Positions 52,533 to 61,694 are shown, numbered from the stretch's first letter. The stretch: DNA of 64,000 nt from Gammaproteobacteria bacterium (GCA_025358295.1 JANYJY010000069.1:1-64000), one strand, 5' to 3'. Notes: generated from the sequence alone by a model not told the origin. Translations and numbers: made by a program.

Positions 52533-53066
52533 TTAAGATTTCAGCTGGTATTGCGCACGCCAAAGCGCGAGCGCGGTCTTACCGTCATCGCATTCGCCGC
52601 GTAGCACCATTTCAATCGCATCGGCCATCGGCAGCCAGCGCAATTCGAGTTCTTCGTCGGCATCGGGCTTGGGGGGCCCGATGAGGAGATCCCGCGCCAA
52701 AAAGAGGTGAATGACTTCGGTGAATATGCCGGGCGCCGGAAGGAAGCGTCCCAACGGCGTCCAGCGCCCGGCAGATACGCCGGTTTCCTCGGCCAGTTCG
52801 CGCACCGCACAGACGTCCGGCGGCTCGCCGACGTCGAGCTTGCCGGCCGGAATTTCCCAGAGGAAATCGCCGATCCCGTGCCGATATTGGCGCACCAGGC
52901 AGACGCGGCCGGCATCATCCAGGGCAACCACCGCGGCAGCGCCGGGGTGTCGCACGAAGTCCAAGTCGTACTCTCGGCCATTGTTGTACAGCAGTCGCTC
53001 GGTGGACACGGTGATGATGCGGCCGCTAAATGCGGGGATGCTCGAAATGGGTTTTGGTTTCTGCAT
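52533..53066 (-). CDS. NUDIX hydrolase, ADP-ribose pyrophosphatase type
   Basis: The protein has 177 residues. The NUDIX box is complete: G75 in GKLDVGE (E81), then REL at 89-91 and EETGV at 93-97. The segment upstream (DFVRHPGAAAVVALDDAGRV, CLVRQYRHGIGDFLWEIPAG) is that of the NudF/ADP-ribose pyrophosphatase subgroup. It would hydrolyse ADP-ribose or related nucleoside diphosphate-X compounds in the cytosol. It is divergent from the helicase gene with about 150 bases between. Confidence 0.93.
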   Translation of the reverse strand: MQKPKPISSIPAFSGRIITVSTERLLYNNGREYDLDFVRHPGAAAVVALDDAGRVCLVRQYRHGIGDFLWEIPAGKLDVGEPPDVCAVRELAEETGVSAGRWTPLGRFLPAPGIFTEVIHLFLARDLLIGPPKPDADEELELRWLPMADAIEMVLRGECDDGKTALALWRAQYQLKS

Positions 53067-53218
53067 ATGGGAAGTTTAACCGGTACGCCGTAGGGGAAAA
53101 GCTGGGGCATGTGACCTGTCTCCGCGCAGCCGGCGCCTGCGATGGGCGATCCTGGGGGCTGTTTGCCGGCCGTTGCAACGCGTTCTGGATATACGTACAG
53201 TAGACTCAAAGCTCTTTT

Positions 53219-55306
53219 ATGATGAAAGCCAAGACCAATGCCTTCGATTCGCTCAACCCGTCGCAACGCCGGGCAGTGACCTTCGGCACGCTGGTGCCGG
53301 ACAAGGGCGTCAGTGCGGGTCCGATGCTGATATTGGCCGGCGCGGGCACGGGCAAGACCAACACCGTGGCGCATCGCACGGCGCATCTGGTGCTGAACGG
53401 CGTGGACCCGGCGCGCATTTTGATGCTGACCTTCACACGCCGCGCCGCGCAGGAAATGATTCGGCGTACTCAGGGCATCGTCGCAGAAGTAATGTCGGAT
53501 CGCGGCAAGGCCGGCGATCGTAGCGTGACGTCACGATTGCTGTGGTCGGGGACTTTCCATTCCGTGGGCAACCGGATTTTGCGTCTATACGCCAAGCACT
53601 TGGGATTGGGTCCGAATTTCACGGTTCTGGATCGAGCGGATGCGGCCGATTTGATGGATGTGGTGCGGCACGAATTGGGGTTCTCGACCAAGGACAAGCG
53701 CTTTCCGCGCAAAGATGCCTGTCTCGCCATCTACTCGTATCGGGTCAACACCCGCCTGTCACTGAAGCAGACCCTGGAAGAACAATTTCCCTGGTGCATG
53801 GAATGGGAGGCGGATCTCACGCGCCTGTACCGCGAATATGTCGGGCGTAAGCAAAAAAATCGCGTCCTGGATTTCGACGATTTACTGCTCTATTGGCATG
53901 TGATGATGCAGAACCCGGTGCTGGCGCAAAGCTTGTCCAAGAACTTCGATCATGTGCTGGTCGATGAGTACCAGGACATCAGCACTCTGCAGGGCGAAGT
54001 CATTCAGGCGCTCAAACCCGACGGCAAGGGGGTGACGGTGGTGGGCGACGATGCCCAGGCCATTTACTCCTTCCGTGCGGCGGCCGTCGAGAATATTCTG
54101 GGCTTCGCCGATCGCTACAAGCCGAAAGCCGAGATCGTGGTTCTGGCGCAGAATTACCGCTCCACACAGCAAATTTTGGATACCGCCAATGCATTGATGG
54201 CGGACGGCGCTCGGCAGCACCGCAAAACCTTGCTGGCGACGCGCCAGTCCAACCAGAAAACTCTGTACGTGGCGATGGATGATGCCGTCGCGCAGGCCGA
54301 GTACATCACCGGCAAGATATTGCAGACGCGGGAGGTCGGCGGTTCGCTCAAGCGCCACGCCATCTTGTTCCGCAGTTCGCATCACAGCGACGTACTGGAA
54401 GTCGAACTGACGAAGAAGAACATTCCCTTCGTGAAATACGGCGGCTTGAAGTTCCTGGAAGCGGCGCACGTCAAGGACATGATGTCGGTGCTGCGCTGGG
54501 TCGACAATCCACACAACTCGGTGGCAGGCTTCAGAGTGCTGAAATTGGTGCCGGGATTCGGCCCCGGGCATGCGAAACAGGCACTGGATTATTTCGAGGC
54601 GCAAAATTTCAGCATCAAGAGCCTTGCTGCATTCGATGCGCCTCAGCCGGTGAAAATGGATTGGAAGAGATTCTGCGCAATGCTCGAAAGGCTTGCGGAT
54701 CCCTCGACGCCGTGGCCCGGTCAGGTCGGCTTGGTGCGTGATTGGTACAAGCCCCAGCTCGAGCGCATCTACGATGCGGCTTTCACGCGTACGGGTGATT
54801 TGGAGCAGCTGGAAACCCTATCGACACAGCACGCGAGCCGCGAGCGGTTCCTGACGGAGCTCACTCTGGACCCCCCGGTCGTAACCAGCGATCAGTCCGG
54901 CGCCTCGTCCAAGGATGAGGATTACGTCATTCTCTCGACCATTCACTCAGCCAAGGGCCAGGAGTGGGACATCGTCTATGTACTGAATGTGTCCGATGGC
55001 AACTTCCCGTCGGAGTTCTCCACGGGCAAGCCGGAGATGATCGAAGAGGAGCGGCGCCTGTTATATGTGGCGATGACCCGTGCTCGCAACGAATTACATC
55101 TGTGCGCACCGCTCAAATACCAGGTCACGCAGCAGGCCCGGGACGGCGACAAGCACGTCTACGGTGCGAAAAGCCGGTTCATGACCGACCGGGTATTGGA
55201 TTCGTGCGAGCGCATTTCCCTGCGCAATTTGCGCGGCGTAGAAAATCTGCGCGAGGCAGAATCGACAACGGTCGACGTTGTCGCCCAGCTTAAAGAAATG
55301 TGGTGA
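53219..55306 (+). CDS. UvrD/Rep-like SF1A DNA helicase
   Basis: The protein has 695 residues. Q-motif NPSQRRAV, Walker A AGAGTGKTNTV, motif Ia LTFTRRAAQEM, motif II VLVDEYQDIS, motif III VVGDDAQAIYSFRAA, motif IV QNYRSTQQIL, motif V STIHSAKGQEWDIV and motif VI LLYVAMTRARNEL are all visible. It is a full-length 3'-to-5' translocase without a nuclease domain. UvrD itself has DEFQD rather than DEYQD, so this is more likely a UvrD-like paralogue. Two adjacent ATGs (53219, 53222) are possible starts. It ends 3 bases from the convergent RRM gene. Confidence 0.95.
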   Translation: MMKAKTNAFDSLNPSQRRAVTFGTLVPDKGVSAGPMLILAGAGTGKTNTVAHRTAHLVLNGVDPARILMLTFTRRAAQEMIRRTQGIVAEVMSDRGKAGDRSVTSRLLWSGTFHSVGNRILRLYAKHLGLGPNFTVLDRADAADLMDVVRHELGFSTKDKRFPRKDACLAIYSYRVNTRLSLKQTLEEQFPWCMEWEADLTRLYREYVGRKQKNRVLDFDDLLLYWHVMMQNPVLAQSLSKNFDHVLVDEYQDISTLQGEVIQALKPDGKGVTVVGDDAQAIYSFRAAAVENILGFADRYKPKAEIVVLAQNYRSTQQILDTANALMADGARQHRKTLLATRQSNQKTLYVAMDDAVAQAEYITGKILQTREVGGSLKRHAILFRSSHHSDVLEVELTKKNIPFVKYGGLKFLEAAHVKDMMSVLRWVDNPHNSVAGFRVLKLVPGFGPGHAKQALDYFEAQNFSIKSLAAFDAPQPVKMDWKRFCAMLERLADPSTPWPGQVGLVRDWYKPQLERIYDAAFTRTGDLEQLETLSTQHASRERFLTELTLDPPVVTSDQSGASSKDEDYVILSTIHSAKGQEWDIVYVLNVSDGNFPSEFSTGKPEMIEEERRLLYVAMTRARNELHLCAPLKYQVTQQARDGDKHVYGAKSRFMTDRVLDSCERISLRNLRGVENLREAESTTVDVVAQLKEMW

Positions 55307-55309
55307 TCG

Positions 55310-55612
55310 TCACCAGCGTCGCGGGCCACCGCCACCGCCGCCCCCCCCACCTGCGGGCTTGGAGTGAGGCGCCCGTTCCTGAGCTTCATTGACCCGCAAG
55401 GGCCGTCCACCCATCTGGAAGCCGTTCGTCTGTTGAATCGCGTTTTGTGCTTCGCCGACCGCCATGTCCACAAAGGCAAAACCGCGGGGACGCCCGGTCT
55501 CGCGATCGTTGATCAGTTTGACCGATTCGACTTTTCCATGGCGCTCGAACAGCGCCCGCACTTCGTCTTCCGTAGCAGTGAATGGCAAGTTGCCAACGTA
55601 GATCGTCGTCAT
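55310..55612 (-). CDS. RNA-recognition-motif protein with glycine tail
   Basis: The protein has 100 residues. RNP2 is IYVGNL at 4-9 and RNP1 is RGFAFVDM at 43-50, which together define an RRM fold; the tail is glycine-rich (about nine Gly) before PRRW. Such short cold-shock-type RNA-binding proteins are common in proteobacteria and cyanobacteria. It is probably an RNA chaperone. The glycine tail is C-rich on the plus strand (55320-55350), a low-complexity tract prone to sequencing slippage. It is convergent with the helicase gene. Confidence 0.95.
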   Translation of the reverse strand: MTTIYVGNLPFTATEDEVRALFERHGKVESVKLINDRETGRPRGFAFVDMAVGEAQNAIQQTNGFQMGGRPLRVNEAQERAPHSKPAGGGGGGGGGPRRW

Positions 55613-55758
55613 TCAACTAATCTCACTAACAGCGTTTAAACATTCAGGCGCCGCCGCGCTGTGACCGTCGCGCCGGAGCCCGATCCCTCAGGCTCGTGTC
55701 GGGAACGAACCTTCGACTTGATGCTACGCCAGGGGATTATTGTTGGCAAACTAGGGGT

Positions 55759-57708
55759 TTATTCGACTTCCAGATACGCATAGCCGTTCAATTCGTTCTC
55801 ATAGAAGCGCTTGACGGTCTGCGCTTCGCTCAGGGTCATCCGGCCTTCCTTGATGGCGCGTTCGCAGTCCCGTGCGATGCCGGGATACAACTCGTCGGTG
55901 TCATATTCCATGTATTCGAGCACCTTGTTGGCCGTATCGCCCTTGACGATTTCCTCGATCCACCATCCGCCGCCTTCCTGCAGCCGGATGTGCACGACGT
56001 GGGTGTCGCCAAACAGGTTGTGCAGATCTCCCAGGGTTTCTTGGTAGGCGCCGACCAGAAACGCGGCCAGGAAGTAGGGCTCAGGCGGAGCCAGTTCGTG
56101 CACCTCAAGAGTGCGCTTGGTTGCCCGGGGGTGGACGAAGCGATCGATCTTGCCGTCCGAATCGCAGGTGATATCGGCGAGGACGGCATTGCGCGACGGC
56201 CGCTCTCCTAGTCGATGGATGGGCATGATGGGGAACAATTGGCCGATCGCCCAGCTATCCGGCAGGGACTGAAAAATAGAGAAGTTGCAGAAATAGATGT
56301 CGCTCAGCATGTCCTCGAGATTTTCCAGCTCTTCTGGAACCCGGTCGAGCTTGCGGCAGTAGTCGCGGATCTTGGTGCACGTGGCCCAGTAGAGCTTCTC
56401 TGCCAGGGCACGAAACTCGAGGCTCAAATAACCCAGGTTGAACATCTGCAGCGCCTGCTCGCGGGCCTGGAGGCCGTCGTGATAGCACTCGACCAGCCGG
56501 CGCTCGTTGACCGAGCGATAGCTGTCGAACAGGTCGCGCACCGGCTGCGGCACTTCCTGCGTGCCGTGGTAATCCTCTTCGGGGCGGCCGGTGACCTTGA
56601 ATTGATCCAGCTTGGACGACCCCAGCGTGTCGAACACCAGCACGCTGTGATGCGCGGCGATGGCGCGCCCGGACTCGCTGACGATCATGGGATGCGGCAC
56701 GCTGCGTGCGTCGCAGACGCTCTTGATGCGGTAGACGACATCGCTCGCATATTCATTGAGCGTGTAGTTCATGGAGGATTCGAAGTTGGTGCCGCTGCCG
56801 TCATAGTCGACGCCGAGGCCCCCGCCGATATCGATGTACTCAAGCCCGGCGCCCATGATCTTGAGCTCGGCATAGACATGTGCTAGTTCGTTGATGGCGT
56901 CCTTCACGCGCCGGATGTCCTGCAGTTGGCTGCCCGGATGGCAGTGCACGAGCTGCAGGCAGTCGAGCATGTCGCGCTCTTTCAACAATGCATATAGGTC
57001 GAGAATTTCGCTGATAAACAAGCCGAATTTCGATTTCTCACCGGCTGATTCACGCCAACGGCCGGCGCCCTCGCTGGCGAGCTTCACCCGCACGCCGATC
57101 TTGGGCCGCACGTTGTAGCGCTCGGCATGCTTCAGGATGAGATGGATCTCTTCGTAGTTCTCGACCACCGGAATGATGGTCCTGCCAAGCTTGGTGGCCA
57201 GAATGACCGCTTCAATGTAGCTGTCGTCCTTGAAGCCGTTGCACACCACGATGCGGTCCGGCGCGTCCTCGGTGATGGACATGACCGCAAGCAATTCGGG
57301 CTTGGAACCGACTTCGAGCCCGAAGCCGAACTCCTTGCCGTAACGGTAAACCTCTTCCACCACCAGGCGCTGCTGGTTGACCTTGATGGGGAACACCGCC
57401 GCATAACGATTCTTGTAGCCGTTCTCGGTGATGGCCGTGCCGAAGGCCTCGGCGATGTGGCGCAGGCGGTGCGCGAGAATGTCGGAGAAGCGAATGACCA
57501 CCGGGGTGTGCAGATCACGGGCCTTCAGTCCCTGCACGACCTCGTACAGGTCGATTTCGCGCGCGGCGTCCATGTTGGGCCGGATCACGACGTGGCCGGC
57601 CTCGTTGATCGAAAAATAGCCTTTGCCCCAAGCTTCGACTTGGTACAAATCCAGCGACTGTTCTATTTTCCACGCGTTCACGGGCAGCATCTTGGCGGGT
57701 GTGTTCAT
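55759..57708 (-). CDS. speA: Biosynthetic arginine decarboxylase
   Basis: The protein has 649 residues, matching SpeA (about 650). The PLP lysine is in AAVFPIKVNQQRLVVEEV; the family segments FGLEVGSKPELLAVMSI, then VHCHPGSQLQDIRRVKDAIN and YIDIGGGLGVDYDGSG, are intact. The start at 57708 was preferred over longer forms; no strong ribosome site is visible, so 57690 is an alternative. It converts arginine to agmatine, the first step to putrescine. With homospermidine synthase nearby, this is a polyamine locus. It lies 70 bases downstream of the sulfurtransferase gene on the same strand. Confidence 0.96.
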   Translation of the reverse strand: MNTPAKMLPVNAWKIEQSLDLYQVEAWGKGYFSINEAGHVVIRPNMDAAREIDLYEVVQGLKARDLHTPVVIRFSDILAHRLRHIAEAFGTAITENGYKNRYAAVFPIKVNQQRLVVEEVYRYGKEFGFGLEVGSKPELLAVMSITEDAPDRIVVCNGFKDDSYIEAVILATKLGRTIIPVVENYEEIHLILKHAERYNVRPKIGVRVKLASEGAGRWRESAGEKSKFGLFISEILDLYALLKERDMLDCLQLVHCHPGSQLQDIRRVKDAINELAHVYAELKIMGAGLEYIDIGGGLGVDYDGSGTNFESSMNYTLNEYASDVVYRIKSVCDARSVPHPMIVSESGRAIAAHHSVLVFDTLGSSKLDQFKVTGRPEEDYHGTQEVPQPVRDLFDSYRSVNERRLVECYHDGLQAREQALQMFNLGYLSLEFRALAEKLYWATCTKIRDYCRKLDRVPEELENLEDMLSDIYFCNFSIFQSLPDSWAIGQLFPIMPIHRLGERPSRNAVLADITCDSDGKIDRFVHPRATKRTLEVHELAPPEPYFLAAFLVGAYQETLGDLHNLFGDTHVVHIRLQEGGGWWIEEIVKGDTANKVLEYMEYDTDELYPGIARDCERAIKEGRMTLSEAQTVKRFYENELNGYAYLEVE

Positions 57709-57752
57709 GTCGCGCGCACGATAGCAAATTGGTGCTGCATGTAAATGAATGT

Positions 57753-57779
57753 CGCGGGGCGGCCTTCCGCGGGGCGGCC
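57753..57779. repeat. 12-bp direct repeat before speA
   Basis: CGCGGGGCGGCC occurs at 57753-57764 and again at 57768-57779, separated by TTC. It lies between the end of the sulfurtransferase gene and the start of speA. It may be a slippage product or a binding site; no family of repeats is recognised. Confidence 0.6.
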
Positions 57780-58627
57780 TACGCGCGGGCGACGGGCCGG
57801 CGCGGATCGCGAATCCATTCGCTCCAGGAGCCCGCATATAACCTGCCGCCCGGCAGACCTGCCACCTCGAGGCCGAGCAAGTTGTGGCATGCGGTGACGC
57901 CGGACCCGCACATGGCGATCAGGTCCTTTGGATCGGCGCCGGCGAGGCGTTCCCGCCAGCTGCGCGTGAGCTCGTCGACCGGCAAGAAAAAGCCGTCGGC
58001 GTCCAAGTTGGCGCTGAAGGGGTGATTCACCGCGCCGGGGACGTGTCCGGCCACGGGATCGATGGGCTCAAGCGTGCCGGCAAAGCGCTCCGGCGCGCGG
58101 GCGTCGACCAGCAGCGCGTGCTGCCGGTGCAGCAGCGGATCGAGCTCCTCGGCCGTGTTCACCACAGCGTGCGCGTTGGCGCGCGGTGAAAAGCGCTGCC
58201 GGGGGAAGTCGACCTCGCCCGATTGCAGGGCGCCGCCCGCTTGGGTCCACGCCTTGATGCCGCCATCGAGGACGGCCACGCCATCGTGTCCCAGCCAGCG
58301 CAGCATCCACCACAGCCGCGCGGCAAAGGATCCGTTCACCTCGTCATAGGCAATGACTTGGGTGTCATTGCCGATCCCAAGTTCGCCCAGCTTGCGTGCG
58401 AAAGTCTCGGGGGAGGGCAGTGGATGGCGGCCGGAGCCGGGCCCGACGGGCGCCGCGAGGTCGCGATTGAGGTCGGCATAGCGCGCTCCGGGTATATGCG
58501 CCTCGAGGTATGCCCGGCGACCGGCCTCGGGATTCATGAGATCGAAGCGGCAATCGACTACGGCCACGCACGGCTCACCCAGCAGTTCCTGCAAGGCAAG
58601 GGCGTCGATTAGCGTTCGAAATTCCAT
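57779..58627 (-). CDS. sseA: 3-mercaptopyruvate sulfurtransferase
   Basis: The protein has 282 residues in two rhodanese domains. The C-terminal active site CGSGVTACHNLLGLE fits mercaptopyruvate sulfurtransferases, which carry CGSGVTA, rather than thiosulfate sulfurtransferases (CRKG). The N-terminal domain (AVVDCRFDLMNPEAGRRAYL, HIPGARYADLN) is the inactive one. The ATG at 58627 has GGGAAT upstream. It moves sulfur from mercaptopyruvate to acceptors in the cytosol. It is divergent from the GST gene at 58680. Confidence 0.94.
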   Translation of the reverse strand: MEFRTLIDALALQELLGEPCVAVVDCRFDLMNPEAGRRAYLEAHIPGARYADLNRDLAAPVGPGSGRHPLPSPETFARKLGELGIGNDTQVIAYDEVNGSFAARLWWMLRWLGHDGVAVLDGGIKAWTQAGGALQSGEVDFPRQRFSPRANAHAVVNTAEELDPLLHRQHALLVDARAPERFAGTLEPIDPVAGHVPGAVNHPFSANLDADGFFLPVDELTRSWRERLAGADPKDLIAMCGSGVTACHNLLGLEVAGLPGGRLYAGSWSEWIRDPRRPVARA

Positions 58628-58679
58628 GATTCCCAGCTTAGCGCGGTGCCGGACTAAGTTCATCCGCTACAATCGCGCC

Positions 58680-59345
58680 ATGGCACTTACTCTCTATTGG
58701 GGCAGCGGCAGTCCGTTCGCGTGGCGCGTACTCTTGGCGCTCGAGCATAAGCAGCTGGCCTACGAATCGCAGCTTCTGCATTTCGACCGGCAGGAGCACC
58801 AGTCGCCGCAAATGCTCAAGCTCAATCCGCGCGGCCGGGTGCCGGTGCTCAAGGACGGGGATTACGTGGTATTCGAGTCGGTGGCGGTGCTCTACTACCT
58901 CGACGTGAAATATCCGCAGGCCCCGATTTTCGGCGCGACTCCCGAGGAAGCGGGCGTCATCATGCGGGTCATCTGCGAGTTCATGGCGTACGCCGAACCG
59001 TCGCTGCTCAAAATTACCGGGGCCATCTTTTCGGACAATGTCGCCGAACATATCGACGAGCTGACGGACGCCATGCATATCGTTGCACGGGAGGCGCGGA
59101 CCATCGAGGGGCGCTTGAGCAAGGAGCAATGGATAGTCGGCGCCAATTACTCGGCCACGGACATGGTGATTTTCCCCTGGATTCAAGTGTTGCGCCGCGC
59201 CTTGGATAGAAGCTCAGCCGCCGAGCTCGGCGCGCGCTTTCTGCCCATGGAGCGCAACTATCCGGCGCTGGCGCGCTGGATCCACCGTATCGAATCCCTG
59301 CCCGGATACGAACGTACTTATCCGCCGCATTGGCGCGGCGCCTAA
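58680..59345 (+). CDS. Glutathione S-transferase family protein
   Basis: The protein has 221 residues. The thioredoxin-like half is LYWGSGSPFAWRVLLALEHK with Ser as the catalytic candidate, NPRGRVPVLKDGDYVVFESV and AVLYYLDVKYP. The C-terminal half contains VGANYSATDMVIFPWI and a final GYERTYPPHW. The ATG at 58680 follows the divergent sulfurtransferase start by 52 bases, so the promoters may overlap. Sulfur and polyamine genes lie on both sides, but no functional link is proven. Confidence 0.92.
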   Translation: MALTLYWGSGSPFAWRVLLALEHKQLAYESQLLHFDRQEHQSPQMLKLNPRGRVPVLKDGDYVVFESVAVLYYLDVKYPQAPIFGATPEEAGVIMRVICEFMAYAEPSLLKITGAIFSDNVAEHIDELTDAMHIVAREARTIEGRLSKEQWIVGANYSATDMVIFPWIQVLRRALDRSSAAELGARFLPMERNYPALARWIHRIESLPGYERTYPPHWRGA

Positions 59346-59374
59346 ATTTTCTCCGAAATTTGGAGCTTTTGCGT

Positions 59375-59395
59375 GCCGCCAGGTAGGCTGGCGGC
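59375..59395 (+). promoter_or_regulatory. 8-bp stem-loop upstream of homospermidine synthase
   Basis: GCCGCCAG (59375-59382) and CTGGCGGC (59388-59395) pair exactly around GTAGG. A smaller hairpin, CTCC/GGAG around 59351-59365, lies just before it and is followed by CTTTT, a weak terminator for the GST gene. The larger stem could act in the hss leader. Confidence 0.55.
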
Positions 59396-59439
59396 GTCCG
59401 CCCGCAGGGCGTCAATCCAAACCAAGTGAGGAAGACATA

Positions 59440-59457
59440 ATGAGACAGCAATTATGA
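59440..59457 (+). promoter_or_regulatory. Five-codon leader ORF coupled to hss
   Basis: ATG AGA CAG CAA TTA TGA encodes MRQQL. It has the best ribosome site of the region (GTGAGGAAG, 59426-59434), and its stop overlaps the ATG of homospermidine synthase (ATGA). The hss start itself has no ribosome site at normal distance. Translation of hss may therefore depend on the leader. Confidence 0.6.
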
Positions 59458-60872
59458 GCAAACACGAAGTGCATGTGAAATTTGCGGGCAAGATCGTTTT
59501 TGTGGGTTTCGGCAGCATCGGACAGGGTGTCTTGCCTTTGATCTTGCGTCACATAGGCACTTCGTCCGACCGCATTACCATCGTGACGGCCGAGAACAGC
59601 GGCCGGACCGAAGCTGATGAATTCGGCGTGAAATTCGTCAAAACCGCGTTGACGCGCGAGAACTACCGCGAAGTCCTGGAGCCGCTGCTCGGCGCCGGGG
59701 ATTTTCTATTGAACCTATCGGTCGATGTGTCGAGCATGGCGCTCGTTGAACTGGCGCGCGAACGCGGCGCTCTCTATCTCGATACCTGCATCGAGCCCTG
59801 GGCCGGAGGATATACCGACCCGAAAGCGTCGGTGGACTCACGCAGCAATTACACCATGCGCCTCGAAGCGCTTGCCCTGCGCAAGGGCGCGAAGAACACG
59901 CCCACGGCGGTGCTCACGCATGGCGCCAATCCCGGCCTGGTTTCTCACATGGTCAAGCAGGCTCTGCTCAACATCGCCAAGGACACCGGGGTGGAAGCGG
60001 GTGCGCCCGTAGGCCGCGAGGCCTGGGCCAAGCTCGCGCAGACTCTGGGCATCAAGGTCATTCACGTCGCCGAACGCGATACGCAGATCACGAATGTACC
60101 GAAAGTGGCCAATGAGTTCGTCAATACCTGGTCGGTCGACGGCTTCGTCAGCGAGGGCGCGCAACCCGCCGAACTCGGCTGGGGCACGCACGAGAAGCAT
60201 TTCCCGGCGGACGGCGGACGCCATAAGGTGGGATCGGGCTGCGCGATTTATTTGAATCGCCCCGGCGCCAGCACCCGCGTGCGCACCTGGACTCCCGAAG
60301 CGGGTCATTTCCATGGCTGGCTGATCACGCACTCGGAAGCGATATCTTTGGCCGATTACTACACGGTCATGGACGGCGACAAGGTGGTGTACCGGCCCAC
60401 CACCCACTATGCCTATCATCCAAGCGACAACGCGGTGTTGTCCGTGCACGAGTTCGCCGGCAATAATTGGCACCTGCAGGACCACAAACGCATCATGCTG
60501 AACGAGATCACCGCCGGCATCGATGAGCTGGGGGTGCTGCTCGCGGGACATAAGAAGAACGCGTACTGGTTTGGATCGCAGCTATCCATCGACGAAGCGC
60601 GCAAGCTGGCGCCCTACAACAGCGCGACCAGCCTGCAAGTCACCTCGGCGGCCTTGTCCGGAATGATTTGGGCAATGGAAAATCCGAATCGCGGCATCGT
60701 CGAGCCGGACGAAATGGAGTACCAGCGTCCGCTCGAGATCTGCATGCCCTATCTCGGCAAAGTGGTTGGCAAGTACACCGACTGGACGCCGCTCTATCAG
60801 CGCGGCGAGTTGTTTGCCGAGGATCTCGATACCACGGACCCGTGGCAATTCAAGAACATTCGGGTGGTTTGA
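59454..60872 (+). CDS. hss: Homospermidine synthase
   Basis: The protein has 472 residues. A Rossmann motif KIVFVGFGSIGQGVLPL (GFGSIG at about 18-23) begins the saccharopine-dehydrogenase-like fold. The family segments SVDVSSMALVELARERGALY, LDTCIEPWAGG, THGANPGLVSHMVKQALL and HVAERDTQ are as in bacterial homospermidine synthase, which joins putrescine units with NAD. Putrescine would come from the speA pathway. The start is coupled to a five-codon leader ORF. The 3' end overlaps convergent greB by 23 bases. Confidence 0.95.
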   Translation: MSKHEVHVKFAGKIVFVGFGSIGQGVLPLILRHIGTSSDRITIVTAENSGRTEADEFGVKFVKTALTRENYREVLEPLLGAGDFLLNLSVDVSSMALVELARERGALYLDTCIEPWAGGYTDPKASVDSRSNYTMRLEALALRKGAKNTPTAVLTHGANPGLVSHMVKQALLNIAKDTGVEAGAPVGREAWAKLAQTLGIKVIHVAERDTQITNVPKVANEFVNTWSVDGFVSEGAQPAELGWGTHEKHFPADGGRHKVGSGCAIYLNRPGASTRVRTWTPEAGHFHGWLITHSEAISLADYYTVMDGDKVVYRPTTHYAYHPSDNAVLSVHEFAGNNWHLQDHKRIMLNEITAGIDELGVLLAGHKKNAYWFGSQLSIDEARKLAPYNSATSLQVTSAALSGMIWAMENPNRGIVEPDEMEYQRPLEICMPYLGKVVGKYTDWTPLYQRGELFAEDLDTTDPWQFKNIRVV

Positions 60873-61383
60873 TGGCGTAGCTGACGGCGACCACCGTGAA
60901 GGTGGTCGCCCCTGCCGGCAGCGCGACGCTCACCTCATCATCAAGCCGCTTGCCGAGCAGGGTTCGCCCCAGCGGCGAGTCCATGCTGATGTAATTCTCC
61001 GCCATGTCGAATTCGTCGGGCCCCACCAGCCGGTACCAGCGCAGTGCCCCGTCGATTGCATTCTCGACTTGCACCCATGCCCCGAAGGAAATACGGTTGG
61101 GGTCGCGCCGCCCCAGCGCGGCCTGCGGATCGACGATGGCCATGCCTTCGAGGCGCTTGCGCAAAAAGCGCACCCGCCGATCGATTTCGTGCAGGCGTTT
61201 CTTGCCGTAGGTGTACTCGGCATTTTCGGAGCGGTCGCCCTGGGCGGCGGCCTCGGACACCGACTGAGTGACCCGCGGACGTTCCTCATGCCATAGCTGA
61301 TCGAGTTCATCGCGCAAGCGTTTGGCGCCCTCGGGGGTGATGTACTTTGAGCCAGGGACGGTGGGGGGGCGATATCGTGACAC
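60850..61383 (-). CDS. greB: Transcription elongation factor GreB
   Basis: The protein has 177 residues from a GTG at 61383; the open frame continues upstream but the family begins near YRPPTVPGSKYITPEG. The coiled-coil with acidic tip residues (QGDRSENAEYTYGKKRLHEI) and the C-terminal FKBP-like domain (AENYISMDSPLGRTLLGKRL) match GreB, which restarts stalled RNA polymerase by cleaving the 3' end of the transcript. It is convergent with homospermidine synthase and has its own upstream region of about 110 bases. Confidence 0.95.
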   Translation of the reverse strand: MSRYRPPTVPGSKYITPEGAKRLRDELDQLWHEERPRVTQSVSEAAAQGDRSENAEYTYGKKRLHEIDRRVRFLRKRLEGMAIVDPQAALGRRDPNRISFGAWVQVENAIDGALRWYRLVGPDEFDMAENYISMDSPLGRTLLGKRLDDEVSVALPAGATTFTVVAVSYAIKPPECS

Positions 61384-61496
61384 GCTGCAATATAGCCTAG
61401 CGACATTCAAGGACGTGAACCAGGTTCTGGAGGCAGCGCAATCTACTGAGCGGCGGTTCACAGATTAGGTGCGCCGCGAATCATAAGCTAAACCCT

Positions 61497-61694
61497 ATGA
61501 GCGTTAAATATTACACGCACTTTATCGCGCAGTCGGAAGGAGCCGTCGAATACAACGAATATCGGGGCGTCGTGGAACTCCTCGATCGATCGAGCAGCGT
61601 TCAAGGCGATCGGGAAATAGCACGCATGCTGGCCCGCAGCTTCGATCTCGATGAAACCGATATTCAAGTTTTGCAATGGGACCATCTGCACTGA
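61497..61694 (+). CDS. Small hypothetical protein, 65 aa
   Basis: The protein begins MSVKYYTHFIAQSEGAVEYN and ends VLQWDHLH. The C-terminal half (DREIARMLARSFDLDETDIQ) is acidic and helical. There is no signal peptide. I do not recognise a family. A strong intrinsic terminator follows about 60 bases after the stop, which supports a real transcribed unit. The ribosome site is weak, so the start is tentative. It could be a small regulator or stress protein; nothing in the sequence shows a function. Confidence 0.6.
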   Translation: MSVKYYTHFIAQSEGAVEYNEYRGVVELLDRSSSVQGDREIARMLARSFDLDETDIQVLQWDHLH

